This document shows, one piece after another, positions 1-6,715 of a DNA stretch of 14,492 nt. The notes under the pieces were generated by a model. That model was not told the origin of the DNA, did no database searches, and saw only the letters and a list, made by a program, of their open reading frames with translations. Source of the stretch: an uncultured Gammaproteobacteria bacterium (GTDB taxonomy: Bacteria; Pseudomonadota; Gammaproteobacteria; Steroidobacterales; JABDMI01). The translations under genes and the position numbers were made by a program. The stretch is taken from the NCBI GenBank assembly GCA_938039225.1, contig CALHVH010000201.1, forward strand, positions 1 through 14,492, written 5' to 3'. Every line of letters begins with the position of its first letter. Position 1 is the first letter of the stretch.

Positions 1-1016
1 CCTAGTACGGTTTTACCAAATAAGCGGCTTACATCAGGAAATAAATAAAATGCCCCATCAGGCACAGAAATTTGAAAATCGCTTAAAGGCTTAAGCAAGT
101 CAATGACCATATCACGACGTTTAAGATAACTTGCAGTCATATCTTTAGTTGGCTGCATATCACCGCTTAAAGCCGTAATAGCGGCATGCTGATTAAAGTT
201 ACATGCGCCCGAGGTAAACTGTCCCTGAATTTTGGCTGCCGCCTTGGCGATCCATTCAGGTGCTGCTAGATACCCTAAGCGCCATCCTGTCATGGCATAG
301 CCTTTTGAAAAACCATTGATGGTAATGGTTTTCTCATACATACCGTCTATTGAAGCTAAACTGGCATGTGCTGCTCCAAAATTTATATGTTCATAAATTT
401 CATCGGAAATGACATAAAGATTTGGGAACTCACGCAAGACTTCGGCTAATTCATCTAACTCAGACTTGGTATAAACCGCTCCCGTTGGATTACAAGGGGA
501 GGAAAAAATCATGAGCTTGGATTTATCATTCAAACAAGCACGCAACTGTTTTGGCGTAACCTTGAAATCGGTATTGATATCAGCTGCTAAAGGAATTGCC
601 TTAGCACCAGTCATTTCAGCAATCGTCAGATAAGAAACCCAATAAGGGGTTATCAATACCGCTTCATCACCTTCTTGTAATAAAGCTAATGCCACATTAG
701 CTATAGACTGTTTTGCACCTGTTGATACAACAATCTGTGATGGCTTATAGCTTAAACCGTTTTCTCTCTTAAGCTTTTCACAAATAGCTGACCGTAAAGC
801 CGGAATCCCTGGCACTGGGGTGTAGGAAGTATGCCCAGCTTGAATTGCTTCTATGCAGGCATCTTTGATATGTTGAGGAGTATCAAAATCAGGCTCACCA
901 ATAGAGAGATTAATAACGTTATGCCCTTGTGCAGCGACATCTCTGGCTTTTTGTGCCATAGCCAAGGTTGCAGGGGCTTGCATAGTATTAACAAAATTTG
1001 AGAGTTTATTATTCAT
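1..1016 (-). CDS. Class I PLP-dependent aminotransferase, aspartate aminotransferase-like (3' end missing)
   Basis: Cytosolic fold-type I PLP enzyme that transfers an amino group between an amino acid, probably aspartate, and a 2-oxo acid. The 338 visible residues begin at ATG 1016 (MNNKLSNFVNTMQAP) and show the full order of class I motifs: INLSIGEPDFDTP (residues 35-47), STGAKQS (98-104), NPTG (176-179), SDEIYE (204-209) and GFSKGYAMTGWRLGY with the PLP lysine at K238 and phosphate-binding R246. The family is about 395-400 residues long, so roughly 60 C-terminal residues, including the substrate-carboxylate arginine, lie beyond the left edge. The wording is closest to the Ib type of aspartate aminotransferase. 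Aromatic or kynurenine aminotransferase activity cannot be excluded, and the neighbouring 3-hydroxyanthranilate dioxygenase gene makes it worth considering. No strong Shine-Dalgarno precedes the ATG. Class assignment is firm, substrate uncertain. Confidence 0.9.
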   Translation of the reverse strand, partial: MNNKLSNFVNTMQAPATLAMAQKARDVAAQGHNVINLSIGEPDFDTPQHIKDACIEAIQAGHTSYTPVPGIPALRSAICEKLKRENGLSYKPSQIVVSTGAKQSIANVALALLQEGDEAVLITPYWVSYLTIAEMTGAKAIPLAADINTDFKVTPKQLRACLNDKSKLMIFSSPCNPTGAVYTKSELDELAEVLREFPNLYVISDEIYEHINFGAAHASLASIDGMYEKTITINGFSKGYAMTGWRLGYLAAPEWIAKAAAKIQGQFTSGACNFNQHAAITALSGDMQPTKDMTASYLKRRDMVIDLLKPLSDFQISVPDGAFYLFPDVSRLFGKTVL

Positions 1017-1035
1017 TTAGATTTACTACTTATAT

Positions 1036-1066
1036 TTTATAATCGCATGTCATTGAGAGCTTTCAA
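1036..1066 (-). promoter_or_regulatory. Possible promoter of the aminotransferase gene
   Basis: On the minus strand, TTGAAA (1066-1061) and TATAAA (1041-1036) could act as -35 and -10 boxes 20-45 bases before the ATG. The 19-base spacing is longer than ideal. The near-palindrome CATTGA-N6-TCAATG (1051-1068) overlaps the -35 box and could be an operator, or may simply be one end of the repeat element. Weak call from sequence alone. Confidence 0.25.
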
Positions 1067-1143
1067 TGAAAACGCTGCAACCTTTTGTTCAGATCAGATG
1101 ATTATTCAAGAGATTGCTTCGTCGCTTCGCTTCTCGCAATGAC
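1049..1143. repeat. REPIN/MITE-like element with inverted-repeat ends
   Basis: The 95-bp stretch between the dioxygenase stop and the aminotransferase start is bounded by near-perfect inverted ends: GTCATTGAGAG at 1049-1059 on the plus strand, and GTCATTGCGAG read from 1143 to 1133 on the minus strand (10 of 11 identical). The right half (1110-1143) begins GAGATTGCTTCG and ends CTCGCAATGAC. From memory, this is the sequence family of dispersed palindromic repeats found in many bacterial genomes. ATTGC (1113-1117) can pair with GCAAT (1136-1140), and the left end holds its own 18-bp near-palindrome (1051-1068). It is non-coding and has no obvious target-site duplication. Only one copy is seen in this window, so repeat status is inferred. 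Confidence 0.55.
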
Positions 1144-1152
1144 CTAAAAATC

Positions 1153-1704
1153 CTATTCTTCTTCATCAATAGGCAATTCCTTACCTGGATGTAAATGCCC
1201 ACATTCAAAACAAGTGCGTTTTTCTTCAGATTCATAAAACGCGGCAAACAGTGGAGGCAAGTCTTTTTCAATATCCTTAAGTATAAATTCAACTCTATAG
1301 ACCAAGTAATTACAGCGTGGACAATACCATTCGAAAGCATCAACCTTACCTTTTAAACGTTTTGGCTCAACCACTAAACCTACACTATTAGCCTCACGCT
1401 GCGGGGAATGCCTAACGTGTGCGGGTAAGAAGAAAATTTCGCCTTCATTAATTGGTATATCAATGGGCGGTAAACCATTCTCTTCAATGACTTTTAAAGT
1501 CATATTTCCTTCCAACATATAAAAAAACTCTTCCATTGGGTCATCATGAAAATCGGTGCGTTGATTAGGCCCACCTACCACCATGACGGTCATATCTGCG
1601 TCTTCCCAGATACATTTATTACCCACTGGAGGTTTTAGTAGATGGCGATGCTCTTCAATCCATTTTTGAAAGTTAAAGGCTTTTAGGGAATTTATACTAG
1701 GCAT
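1153..1704 (-). CDS. nbaC: 3-hydroxyanthranilate 3,4-dioxygenase
   Basis: Cytosolic non-haem Fe(II) cupin dioxygenase that opens 3-hydroxyanthranilate to 2-amino-3-carboxymuconate semialdehyde, the precursor of quinolinate in the kynurenine route to NAD and an intermediate in tryptophan or nitrobenzoate breakdown. With ATG 1704 the product has 183 residues, near the 174 of the Cupriavidus enzyme. Visible features are GGPNQRTDFHDDPMEEFFY (Fe ligands H53 and E59, substrate Arg R49), LPAHVRHSPQR (third Fe ligand H99, R103) and a C-terminal rubredoxin-like site, FEWYCPRC (C128, C131) plus CFECG (C165, C168), as in bacterial homodimers. A TTG two codons upstream (1710) is also possible, but ATG 1704 is preferred. 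Neither has a clear Shine-Dalgarno. The gene lies 24 bp after the sixA-like gene and is probably co-transcribed with it. A Met replaces the usual Gln after FFY, a minor difference. Confidence 0.95.
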   Translation of the reverse strand: MPSINSLKAFNFQKWIEEHRHLLKPPVGNKCIWEDADMTVMVVGGPNQRTDFHDDPMEEFFYMLEGNMTLKVIEENGLPPIDIPINEGEIFFLPAHVRHSPQREANSVGLVVEPKRLKGKVDAFEWYCPRCNYLVYRVEFILKDIEKDLPPLFAAFYESEEKRTCFECGHLHPGKELPIDEEE

Positions 1705-1728
1705 AATCAATAGCTTTGGATTTATAAA

Positions 1729-2226
1729 TTAATCTATCTCAAGAGTTTTCGGGGTTTTATAGGCGATAAGTTTACCAACACCAGAATCAATTCGCTTACA
1801 ATCCTCCGGAATAGCGATCACTGCAACTGCGCAGGTCGGTGCATCAAAAAGCGATTCACCCGCTAGCCAATTAATAATATTAGTAACGCCTGGATTATGA
1901 GCAAAAAACGCCAAATGCTTTTTATAGATTAATGCATCACCTAAAACCTGAATCCATTCCTGCATGCCCGCAAGGTATAAGCGTGGTTCACTGACGTAAT
2001 CTTGATTAGGAATCGCTAAACGCTCTATAAAATAAGCAGCAGTTTCTTGAGCTCTCACTGCTGAACTAACAATCAAGGCCTCAGGCTTATATAAAGTTCG
2101 TGCAATCCAGGTCGCCATGCGTGGCGCATCACGTCGACCACGCTCATTTAGAGGTCGTTCATGGTCGCTCAAACCTTGATCACCCCAACTGGATTTTGCG
2201 TGACGAATTATTGTGAAGTAGCGCAT
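1729..2226 (-). CDS. Histidine phosphatase, SixA-like
   Basis: Small cytosolic member of the histidine phosphatase superfamily (branch 2, SixA/COG2062 type). In E. coli SixA removes phosphate from histidine residues of phosphotransfer proteins. The 165-residue product opens MRYFTIIRHAKSSWG with the catalytic RHA at residues 7-10, then HERPLNERGRRDA, the SSAVRAQETA segment with its conserved arginine, and a second catalytic histidine in FFAHNPGV. The start at 2226 is chosen because the RHG/RHA motif of this family sits within about ten residues of the N terminus, and because an extended -10 box at 2255-2247 would place the transcript start near 2240, leaving no leader for the in-frame ATG at 2241. 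It is the first gene of the minus-strand group. The family call is firm, but the actual phosphoprotein substrate is unknown. Confidence 0.85.
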   Translation of the reverse strand: MRYFTIIRHAKSSWGDQGLSDHERPLNERGRRDAPRMATWIARTLYKPEALIVSSAVRAQETAAYFIERLAIPNQDYVSEPRLYLAGMQEWIQVLGDALIYKKHLAFFAHNPGVTNIINWLAGESLFDAPTCAVAVIAIPEDCKRIDSGVGKLIAYKTPKTLEID

Positions 2227-2246
2227 ATTACAGATATTCATATTTA

Positions 2247-2255
2247 ATTATAACA
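2247..2255 (-). promoter_or_regulatory. Extended -10 promoter element for the sixA-like gene
   Basis: On the minus strand the bases TGTTATAAT form a TGn-extended consensus -10 box. Transcription would begin near position 2240, about 14 bases before ATG 2226. No good -35 hexamer lies at the expected distance, which is tolerable for an extended -10 promoter. Confidence 0.5.
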
Positions 2256-2306
2256 GTCACTTATAAGTATTTTTTAAAGTAAATAACATCAAAAAAGTCA
2301 GGCACT

Positions 2307-2332
2307 TATAGAATTGTTTTTAACAATCTATA
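2307..2332. promoter_or_regulatory. Imperfect palindrome, possible operator
   Basis: TATAGAATTGTT is followed by TTT and then AACAATCTATA: eleven base pairs with one bulged A around a 3-base loop. It lies about 50 bases upstream of the sixA-like -10 box and 235 bases before tetR. It lacks the GC-rich stem and T-run of a terminator, so an operator or a chance dyad is more likely. Confidence 0.35.
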
Positions 2333-2373
2333 GCTTTACAAACTTGCGCCAAATGACTTCTCATCTTATTATT

Positions 2374-2385
2374 AAACGACTGTTT
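2374..2385. promoter_or_regulatory. PsrA-type operator candidate
   Basis: AAAC-GACT-GTTT matches the core of the published Pseudomonas PsrA box (G/C-AAAC-N2-4-GTTT-G/C), followed by the expected G but preceded by T. It lies in the intergenic region upstream of the PsrA-like tetR gene, where autoregulation and fad-operon control would be expected. The distance of 181 bases to the tetR start is rather long, and the core is short enough to arise by chance. Confidence 0.4.
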
Positions 2386-2566
2386 GAAACGACCTATCAA
2401 ATTTTATACAGGTCGACTGCAACAACCTTGTAGATATCACGGAACGATATATCAATTCACTATTCAATTATTAGCAAAAGAGACCTTGCCTGATTTTGTC
2501 CACAAAGATGGATACGAATAGTACCTGTTTTAAATAATAGATTGAACAAATCTTTAGAGGCTTTTA

Positions 2567-3247
2567 ATGAAACGTATTCTAAATTCAACCAGAGAACGAA
2601 TCCTAAGCACAGCTGAACAGCTCTTTGCCGAGTCAGGGATAGCAGCAACCTCAATGCGCAGCATTACAGCTATGGCTAGAGTTAATCTGGCTGCGGTTAA
2701 TTATCACTTTGGCTCAAAAGAAGCCCTCATCGAAGCGGTTTATGAACGTCGTTTAGAACCTCTCAACAAAGCGCGATTGCGCAATCTCAACAAACTTGAA
2801 AAACAATATGGCAAAAAAGCCATCCCTGCCGATGAAATCATAGAGGCTTTCGTTCTACCAATGCTTGAAATTAGTATCGGTGAGGGAAAACAAACGCTTA
2901 ATATAATGCGATTAATTAGTCGCACCTACTCTGAAGCCGCTAAACAGTTTAGAAAACTATTCGCCGAAAGCTATCACGAAGTGCTTGATCGTTATCAAGT
3001 AGCTTTAGCGAAGACTTTTCCAAAACTAACTCCCGAAGTTATCAACCTAAGACTGCAATTCACGATTGGCGCCATGTCACATTCATTTGTCGAAAGTGAA
3101 CTACTAGGTTTAATTTCCGGCGAAACCGTAACCGGTGAGTGGATTGAACGCCAAGTACACCAATTAGTACCCTTTGTAATTGCTGGGTTCCATGCGAAAC
3201 CAGCACCTATTCTTGCTTTATCTACGTCTGAAGACGACAAAGCTTAA
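2567..3247 (+). CDS. TetR-family regulator, PsrA-like, of fatty-acid degradation
   Basis: DNA-binding repressor, probably of the adjoining beta-oxidation genes, with an acyl ligand as inducer. The 226-residue product has the TetR N-terminal helix-turn-helix at about residues 8-55 (RERILSTAEQLFAESGIAAT, then VNLAAVNYHFGSKEALIEAV). That last segment is nearly identical to Pseudomonas PsrA, which represses fadBA and responds to long-chain fatty acids. The C-terminal helical part (about 90-215, ending in LVPFVIAGF) also follows PsrA in length and order. ATG 2567 has AGAGG at 2556-2560, six bases upstream. The thiolase gene begins 34 bp downstream, so regulator and targets probably share a transcript and the regulator is likely autoregulated. 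TetR membership is certain. The PsrA-like role is inferred from resemblance and context, so no symbol is given. Confidence 0.88.
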   Translation: MKRILNSTRERILSTAEQLFAESGIAATSMRSITAMARVNLAAVNYHFGSKEALIEAVYERRLEPLNKARLRNLNKLEKQYGKKAIPADEIIEAFVLPMLEISIGEGKQTLNIMRLISRTYSEAAKQFRKLFAESYHEVLDRYQVALAKTFPKLTPEVINLRLQFTIGAMSHSFVESELLGLISGETVTGEWIERQVHQLVPFVIAGFHAKPAPILALSTSEDDKA

Positions 3248-3281
3248 ATCTGTTTAATTTTTACCTAGTTCAGGAAATATC

Positions 3282-4580
3282 ATGTCAAAACGAAATGCCT
3301 ACAACGATCGCCCTGTGTATGTCATAGATGGTGCTCGCACACCCTTTTTAAAAGCTAGAGGTAAGCCTGGCTTATTTAGCGCTTCAGAATTGGCTGTAAA
3401 TGCAGGCCGTACTCTACTTGCTCGCCAAGCTTTTTCTCCTGAAGATTTGGATGAAGTGGTTATTGGCTGTGCAATGCCAAGTCCTGATGAACCAAACATT
3501 GGTCGTTTAATAGCGCTTCGACTAGGTTGTGGTGATGAAACACCTGGATACACCGTTATGCGTAACTGTGCATCTGCAATGCAAGCCATAGACAATGCTG
3601 CAAAAGACATAGCGCTTGGCCGTGCCGATTTACTATTAGCTGGCGGTACTGAAGCTATGAGTCGTGCACCAGTATTATTTAATGACGATATGGTTAATTT
3701 CTTAGGAGACCTTGCCCGTGCTCGTAAGCCGCTAGATAAGCTTAAAATATTCTCAAAGTTCCGCCCTGGCCACTTAAAACCCGTGATTGGAATTATGAAA
3801 GGCCTTACCGATCCCTTGGTTAATCTAAATATGGGTCAAACTTGCGAAGTAATCTCACATCAATTTGGTATCACGCGACGAGAAATGGATGAATATTCTG
3901 TTCGCAGCCATTTACGCTTAGCCAATGCGGTTGATGAAAAATATATGGACGAAATTGTCCCTCTTTTCCATAAAGGCAAAGTTTTAGGTGAAGACGATGG
4001 TATGCGTAGAGACTCTAATGTAGACAAATTAAGCACTATCAAGCCTTTCTTTGATCGCAAGGTAGGTAAAGTGACTGCGGCTAACAGCTCACAAATTACA
4101 GATGGTTCCGCCCTGCTTTTATTAGCAAGTGAAGAAGCCGTAAAAAAATACAACTTAGAGCCTTTAGGTCGTTTAATGGATACAGAGTGGGCTGGGTTAA
4201 ACGCTGCCGAAATGGGTCTTGGACCAGTCTATGCCAGCACACCTCTTTTACAGCGTAATAACTTAAGTATTTCTGATATTGACTACTGGGAATTAAATGA
4301 GGCCTTTGCTGGTCAAGTACTTGCCTGTTTAGCTGCATGGGAAGATGAAGATTTCTGTCAAAAAGAACTTGGCTTAGAGAAGGCATTTGGCAGCATAGAC
4401 CCTGAAAAAATTAATATCGATGGTGGCGCCGTAAGTCTTGGTCATCCAGTAGGTGCTACGGGGGCAAGAATAAGCCTGCATGCTTTAAATGTACTCAAAC
4501 GAAAAGAGCAAAAATTAGCGGTTGCCACCTTATGTATTGGTGGCGGTTTAGGCGGCGCAATGCTTTTAGAACGCGTTTAA
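3282..4580 (+). CDS. fadI: 3-ketoacyl-CoA thiolase (FadI-type acetyl-CoA acyltransferase)
   Basis: Cytosolic thiolase that cleaves 3-ketoacyl-CoA with CoA to acetyl-CoA and a shortened acyl-CoA, the last step of beta-oxidation. The 432-residue product has all catalytic motifs: the nucleophile C96 in RNCASAMQAID, NEAFAGQ (339-345), H388 in GGAVSLGHPVGATGAR, and C418 in CIGGGLGGAM. Its length and the inserted segment around residues 130-180 (a membrane-associating loop region in FadI/trifunctional-beta-type enzymes) fit FadI rather than the shorter FadA or AtoB type. ATG 3282 has AGGA at 3272-3275, six bases upstream. It sits directly before fadJ, the same order as E. coli fadIJ, and the two products would form the trifunctional complex. 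The symbol is assigned by this resemblance. Confidence 0.93.
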   Translation: MSKRNAYNDRPVYVIDGARTPFLKARGKPGLFSASELAVNAGRTLLARQAFSPEDLDEVVIGCAMPSPDEPNIGRLIALRLGCGDETPGYTVMRNCASAMQAIDNAAKDIALGRADLLLAGGTEAMSRAPVLFNDDMVNFLGDLARARKPLDKLKIFSKFRPGHLKPVIGIMKGLTDPLVNLNMGQTCEVISHQFGITRREMDEYSVRSHLRLANAVDEKYMDEIVPLFHKGKVLGEDDGMRRDSNVDKLSTIKPFFDRKVGKVTAANSSQITDGSALLLLASEEAVKKYNLEPLGRLMDTEWAGLNAAEMGLGPVYASTPLLQRNNLSISDIDYWELNEAFAGQVLACLAAWEDEDFCQKELGLEKAFGSIDPEKINIDGGAVSLGHPVGATGARISLHALNVLKRKEQKLAVATLCIGGGLGGAMLLERV

Positions 4581-4591
4581 ATTATAAAATA

Positions 4592-4618
4592 TTCAATAAA
4601 TTCAATAAATTAATAAAG
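4592..4618 (+). repeat. Short 9-bp tandem repeat between fadI and fadJ
   Basis: TTCAATAAA occurs twice in perfect tandem (4592-4600 and 4601-4609), followed by the degenerate unit TTAATAAAG (4610-4618). It fills the 56-bp gap before the fadJ ribosome site. Copy-number change would alter only the spacing, since it is non-coding. Confidence 0.6.
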
Positions 4619-4624
4619 ATTATT

Positions 4625-4628
4625 AAGG
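4625..4628 (+). promoter_or_regulatory. Ribosome-binding site deciding the fadJ start
   Basis: AAGG lies eight bases before ATG 4637. This supports the internal ATG rather than the upstream in-frame ATG at 4532, which lies inside the fadI coding sequence. Confidence 0.7.
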
Positions 4629-4636
4629 TAAATTCC

Positions 4637-6700
4637 ATGAGTAATAAACACTGGAAACTAGACACAGATAACAACAATGTAGCCTGGTTAACACTTGATC
4701 AAGCGGGTACTGGCACTAATGTATTATCAAGCGAGGTTATGCAAGAACTGCATAATAGACTCAATGAGCTCGAAGCACAAAAACCGTTAGCTCTCATCAT
4801 CAAGTCAGCAAAGAAAAGCGGCTTTATTGCTGGTGCTGACATCTCGATGTTTGAAACATTTGATACACCAGAACAAGCTTTTGAGATGGTGAGACATGGC
4901 CAAGGGATTATGGATCAAATCGAGAATTTACCTTTTCCCACTGTCGCTCAAATTAATGGCTTTGCCTTAGGTGGCGGTCTAGAACTCGCCTTAGCTTGTG
5001 ATTACCGCGTCATGACAGACAGTCCTAAGGCTGTTCTGGGATTTCCTGAAGTAAAATTAGGCTTATGCCCTGGCTTTGGAGGTACGGTTCGCTCTACTCA
5101 ATTAATAGGCGTTACGGCAGCGATGGATATGATGCTGACTGGCCGAAATATACGCCCAAAGGCTGCAAAACGCATGGGACTGGTTACACAAATTGTACCA
5201 GCCAGGCATCTTGATAAAGCTGCAGAAATGCTTGCACTAAAACCTCCAGCAAAAAAAGCACGTTCATTTAAGTTCAAGGCATTGGATTCACTTCCGTCGC
5301 GAAAAGTATTAGCAAAAGTCTTACGCAAGCAAGTTGCCAAAAAAGCAAAAAAAGCCCATTACCCTGCCCCATATCGCATGATTGATTTGTGGGAAGAGTT
5401 TGGTGGTGATCCGAAAACCATGTACAAAGAAGAAGCCAGAGCAATTTCTGAACTAATGGTTACGGATACATCCCGTAGCTTAGTAAGAGTATTTGGTTTA
5501 CAGAATAAGCTCAAAGCTGGTGGTAAATCTAAACACCAGTTTGAACATGTACACGTTATAGGTGCAGGTGTAATGGGTGGTGACATTGCTGCCTGGTGTG
5601 CTTATCGTGGCATGACAGTTAGTTTGCAGGACCGGGAATACAAATACATTGCTCCGGCCCTAGAACGCGCTCAAAAACTGTTTAAGAAAAAAACTCGCAG
5701 CGCTGAAAAAGCTAGCTACGTAATGGATAGAATTATTCCTGATGTAAATGGTGATTGTGTTGGACAAGCTGATGTTGTGATTGAAGCTATATATGAGAAC
5801 GCCGAAGCTAAACGAGCTTTATATGCCAGCCTTGAACCAAAAATGAAATCTGGGGCAGTACTAGCTACTAATACATCGAGCATCAAGCTCGAAGATATTT
5901 CATATGAACTGAGTGACCCTAATCGATTAATCGGCTTGCATTTCTTTAACCCAGTCGCATTAATGCCTTTGGTAGAAGTCATTGGCACCGACACAACCAA
6001 TCAAATAGATCTTGAAAAAGGCATGGCATTTACTCGTAAAATTGATCGTTTACCTTTAGCTTGTAAGAGCTCACCAGGTTTCGTGGTAAACCGAGTTTTA
6101 ACTCCATACATGAATGAGGCCTTCTTTATTGCCAAAGAAGGTGTGCCATTAATTGAGATTGACAAGGCAGCAACTAATTTTGGAATGCCAATGGGACCGA
6201 TCGAACTGGCTGATACCGTTGGTTTGGATGTAGCTGGGCATGTTGGTAAAATTCTTGCCGATGCATATGGCATTGAAATGCCGGATGGTTTAGAAGAAAA
6301 ATTAGAGAAAAAACATTTAGGGAAAAAAACCGGACAAGGCTTTTATACCTATGACAGCAAGGGTAAGCCTCAAAAACCTAAAGCTGAAAATTACACCGCT
6401 CCTGCCGACTTAGCAGAACGTATGGTTTATCAGTACTTAAACGAAGCTGTTGCGGTTTTACGTGATGGAGTGGTTACTGATCCCGAGGAGCTAGATGCTG
6501 GCATGATTTTTGGTACGGGGTTTGCTCCTTTCAGAGGTGGACCTATTCACTATATCCGCTCTATAGGAGCAAGCAATATTGTGGCTAAGCTGAAAGAATT
6601 TGAAGAAAAATATGGTTCACGCTTTAAACCTGATACTGGGTGGGCTGCATTTATCACTAACGGTGAAAATTCGAACAACACTAATCATGAATCTGAGTAA
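4637..6700 (+). CDS. fadJ: Bifunctional enoyl-CoA hydratase / 3-hydroxyacyl-CoA dehydrogenase
   Basis: Multifunctional alpha subunit of beta-oxidation: hydrates 2-enoyl-CoA, then oxidises the 3-hydroxyacyl-CoA with NAD+. The 687 residues (E. coli FadJ 714, FadB 729) begin with a crotonase domain (about 1-190) carrying GADISMF (66-72), E116 in INGFALGGGLE and E138 in FPEVKLG, the two catalytic glutamates of the hydratase. A linker with many Lys leads to the dehydrogenase: NAD-binding GAGVMGGDIA (309-318), then HFFNPVALMPLVEV with H435 and E447 as the catalytic pair, and SPGFVVNRVL (479-488). A C-terminal dehydrogenase domain follows. A longer frame from 4532 would overlap fadI by 49 bases and give an atypical N terminus, so ATG 4637 is chosen. 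The 3' end is 15 bp from the thioesterase gene, consistent with one operon. Confidence 0.94.
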   Translation: MSNKHWKLDTDNNNVAWLTLDQAGTGTNVLSSEVMQELHNRLNELEAQKPLALIIKSAKKSGFIAGADISMFETFDTPEQAFEMVRHGQGIMDQIENLPFPTVAQINGFALGGGLELALACDYRVMTDSPKAVLGFPEVKLGLCPGFGGTVRSTQLIGVTAAMDMMLTGRNIRPKAAKRMGLVTQIVPARHLDKAAEMLALKPPAKKARSFKFKALDSLPSRKVLAKVLRKQVAKKAKKAHYPAPYRMIDLWEEFGGDPKTMYKEEARAISELMVTDTSRSLVRVFGLQNKLKAGGKSKHQFEHVHVIGAGVMGGDIAAWCAYRGMTVSLQDREYKYIAPALERAQKLFKKKTRSAEKASYVMDRIIPDVNGDCVGQADVVIEAIYENAEAKRALYASLEPKMKSGAVLATNTSSIKLEDISYELSDPNRLIGLHFFNPVALMPLVEVIGTDTTNQIDLEKGMAFTRKIDRLPLACKSSPGFVVNRVLTPYMNEAFFIAKEGVPLIEIDKAATNFGMPMGPIELADTVGLDVAGHVGKILADAYGIEMPDGLEEKLEKKHLGKKTGQGFYTYDSKGKPQKPKAENYTAPADLAERMVYQYLNEAVAVLRDGVVTDPEELDAGMIFGTGFAPFRGGPIHYIRSIGASNIVAKLKEFEEKYGSRFKPDTGWAAFITNGENSNNTNHESE

Positions 6701-6715
6701 TAACGTATCTAAGAA

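Larger units (their letters stand above)
2227..2566. other. Divergent intergenic region with several dyads
   Basis: This 340-bp region separates the minus-strand sixA-like gene from the plus-strand tetR gene. It holds the extended -10 box of the former, an imperfect hairpin (2307-2332), a PsrA-type box (2374-2385), a widely spaced inverted repeat CGACCT/AGGTCG (2390-2395 and 2410-2415) and a small dyad AGATT-N5-AATCT (2539-2553) just before the tetR ribosome site. A weak tetR promoter may be TTGTCC (2496-2501) with TAGTAC (2519-2524), spaced 17 bases. Two very short open frames (2353-2433 and 2384-2521) have no ribosome-binding site and no recognisable similarity. I see no RNA gene. Confidence 0.6.

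Noticed and set aside
1089..1343. Minus-strand open frame overlapping the 3' end of the dioxygenase gene and the repeat element
   Set aside because: It lies in another frame of a well-supported gene and resembles no protein family.
2227..2241. Five-codon extension of the sixA-like protein to ATG 2241
   Set aside because: It would put the start codon at the predicted transcript start and push the RHA motif further from the N terminus than usual.
2353..2433. Short open frame of 26 codons starting at ATG in the divergent intergenic region
   Set aside because: No ribosome-binding site, no recognisable product, and it overlaps candidate operator sites.
2384..2521. TTG-started open frame of 45 codons upstream of tetR
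   Set aside because: No Shine-Dalgarno, rare start codon, and no recognisable similarity. It could be a gene remnant but I cannot support it.
4532..4636. Upstream extension of fadJ into the fadI coding region
   Set aside because: The added 35 residues are atypical for the family, while ATG 4637 has a good ribosome site and gives the normal crotonase N terminus.
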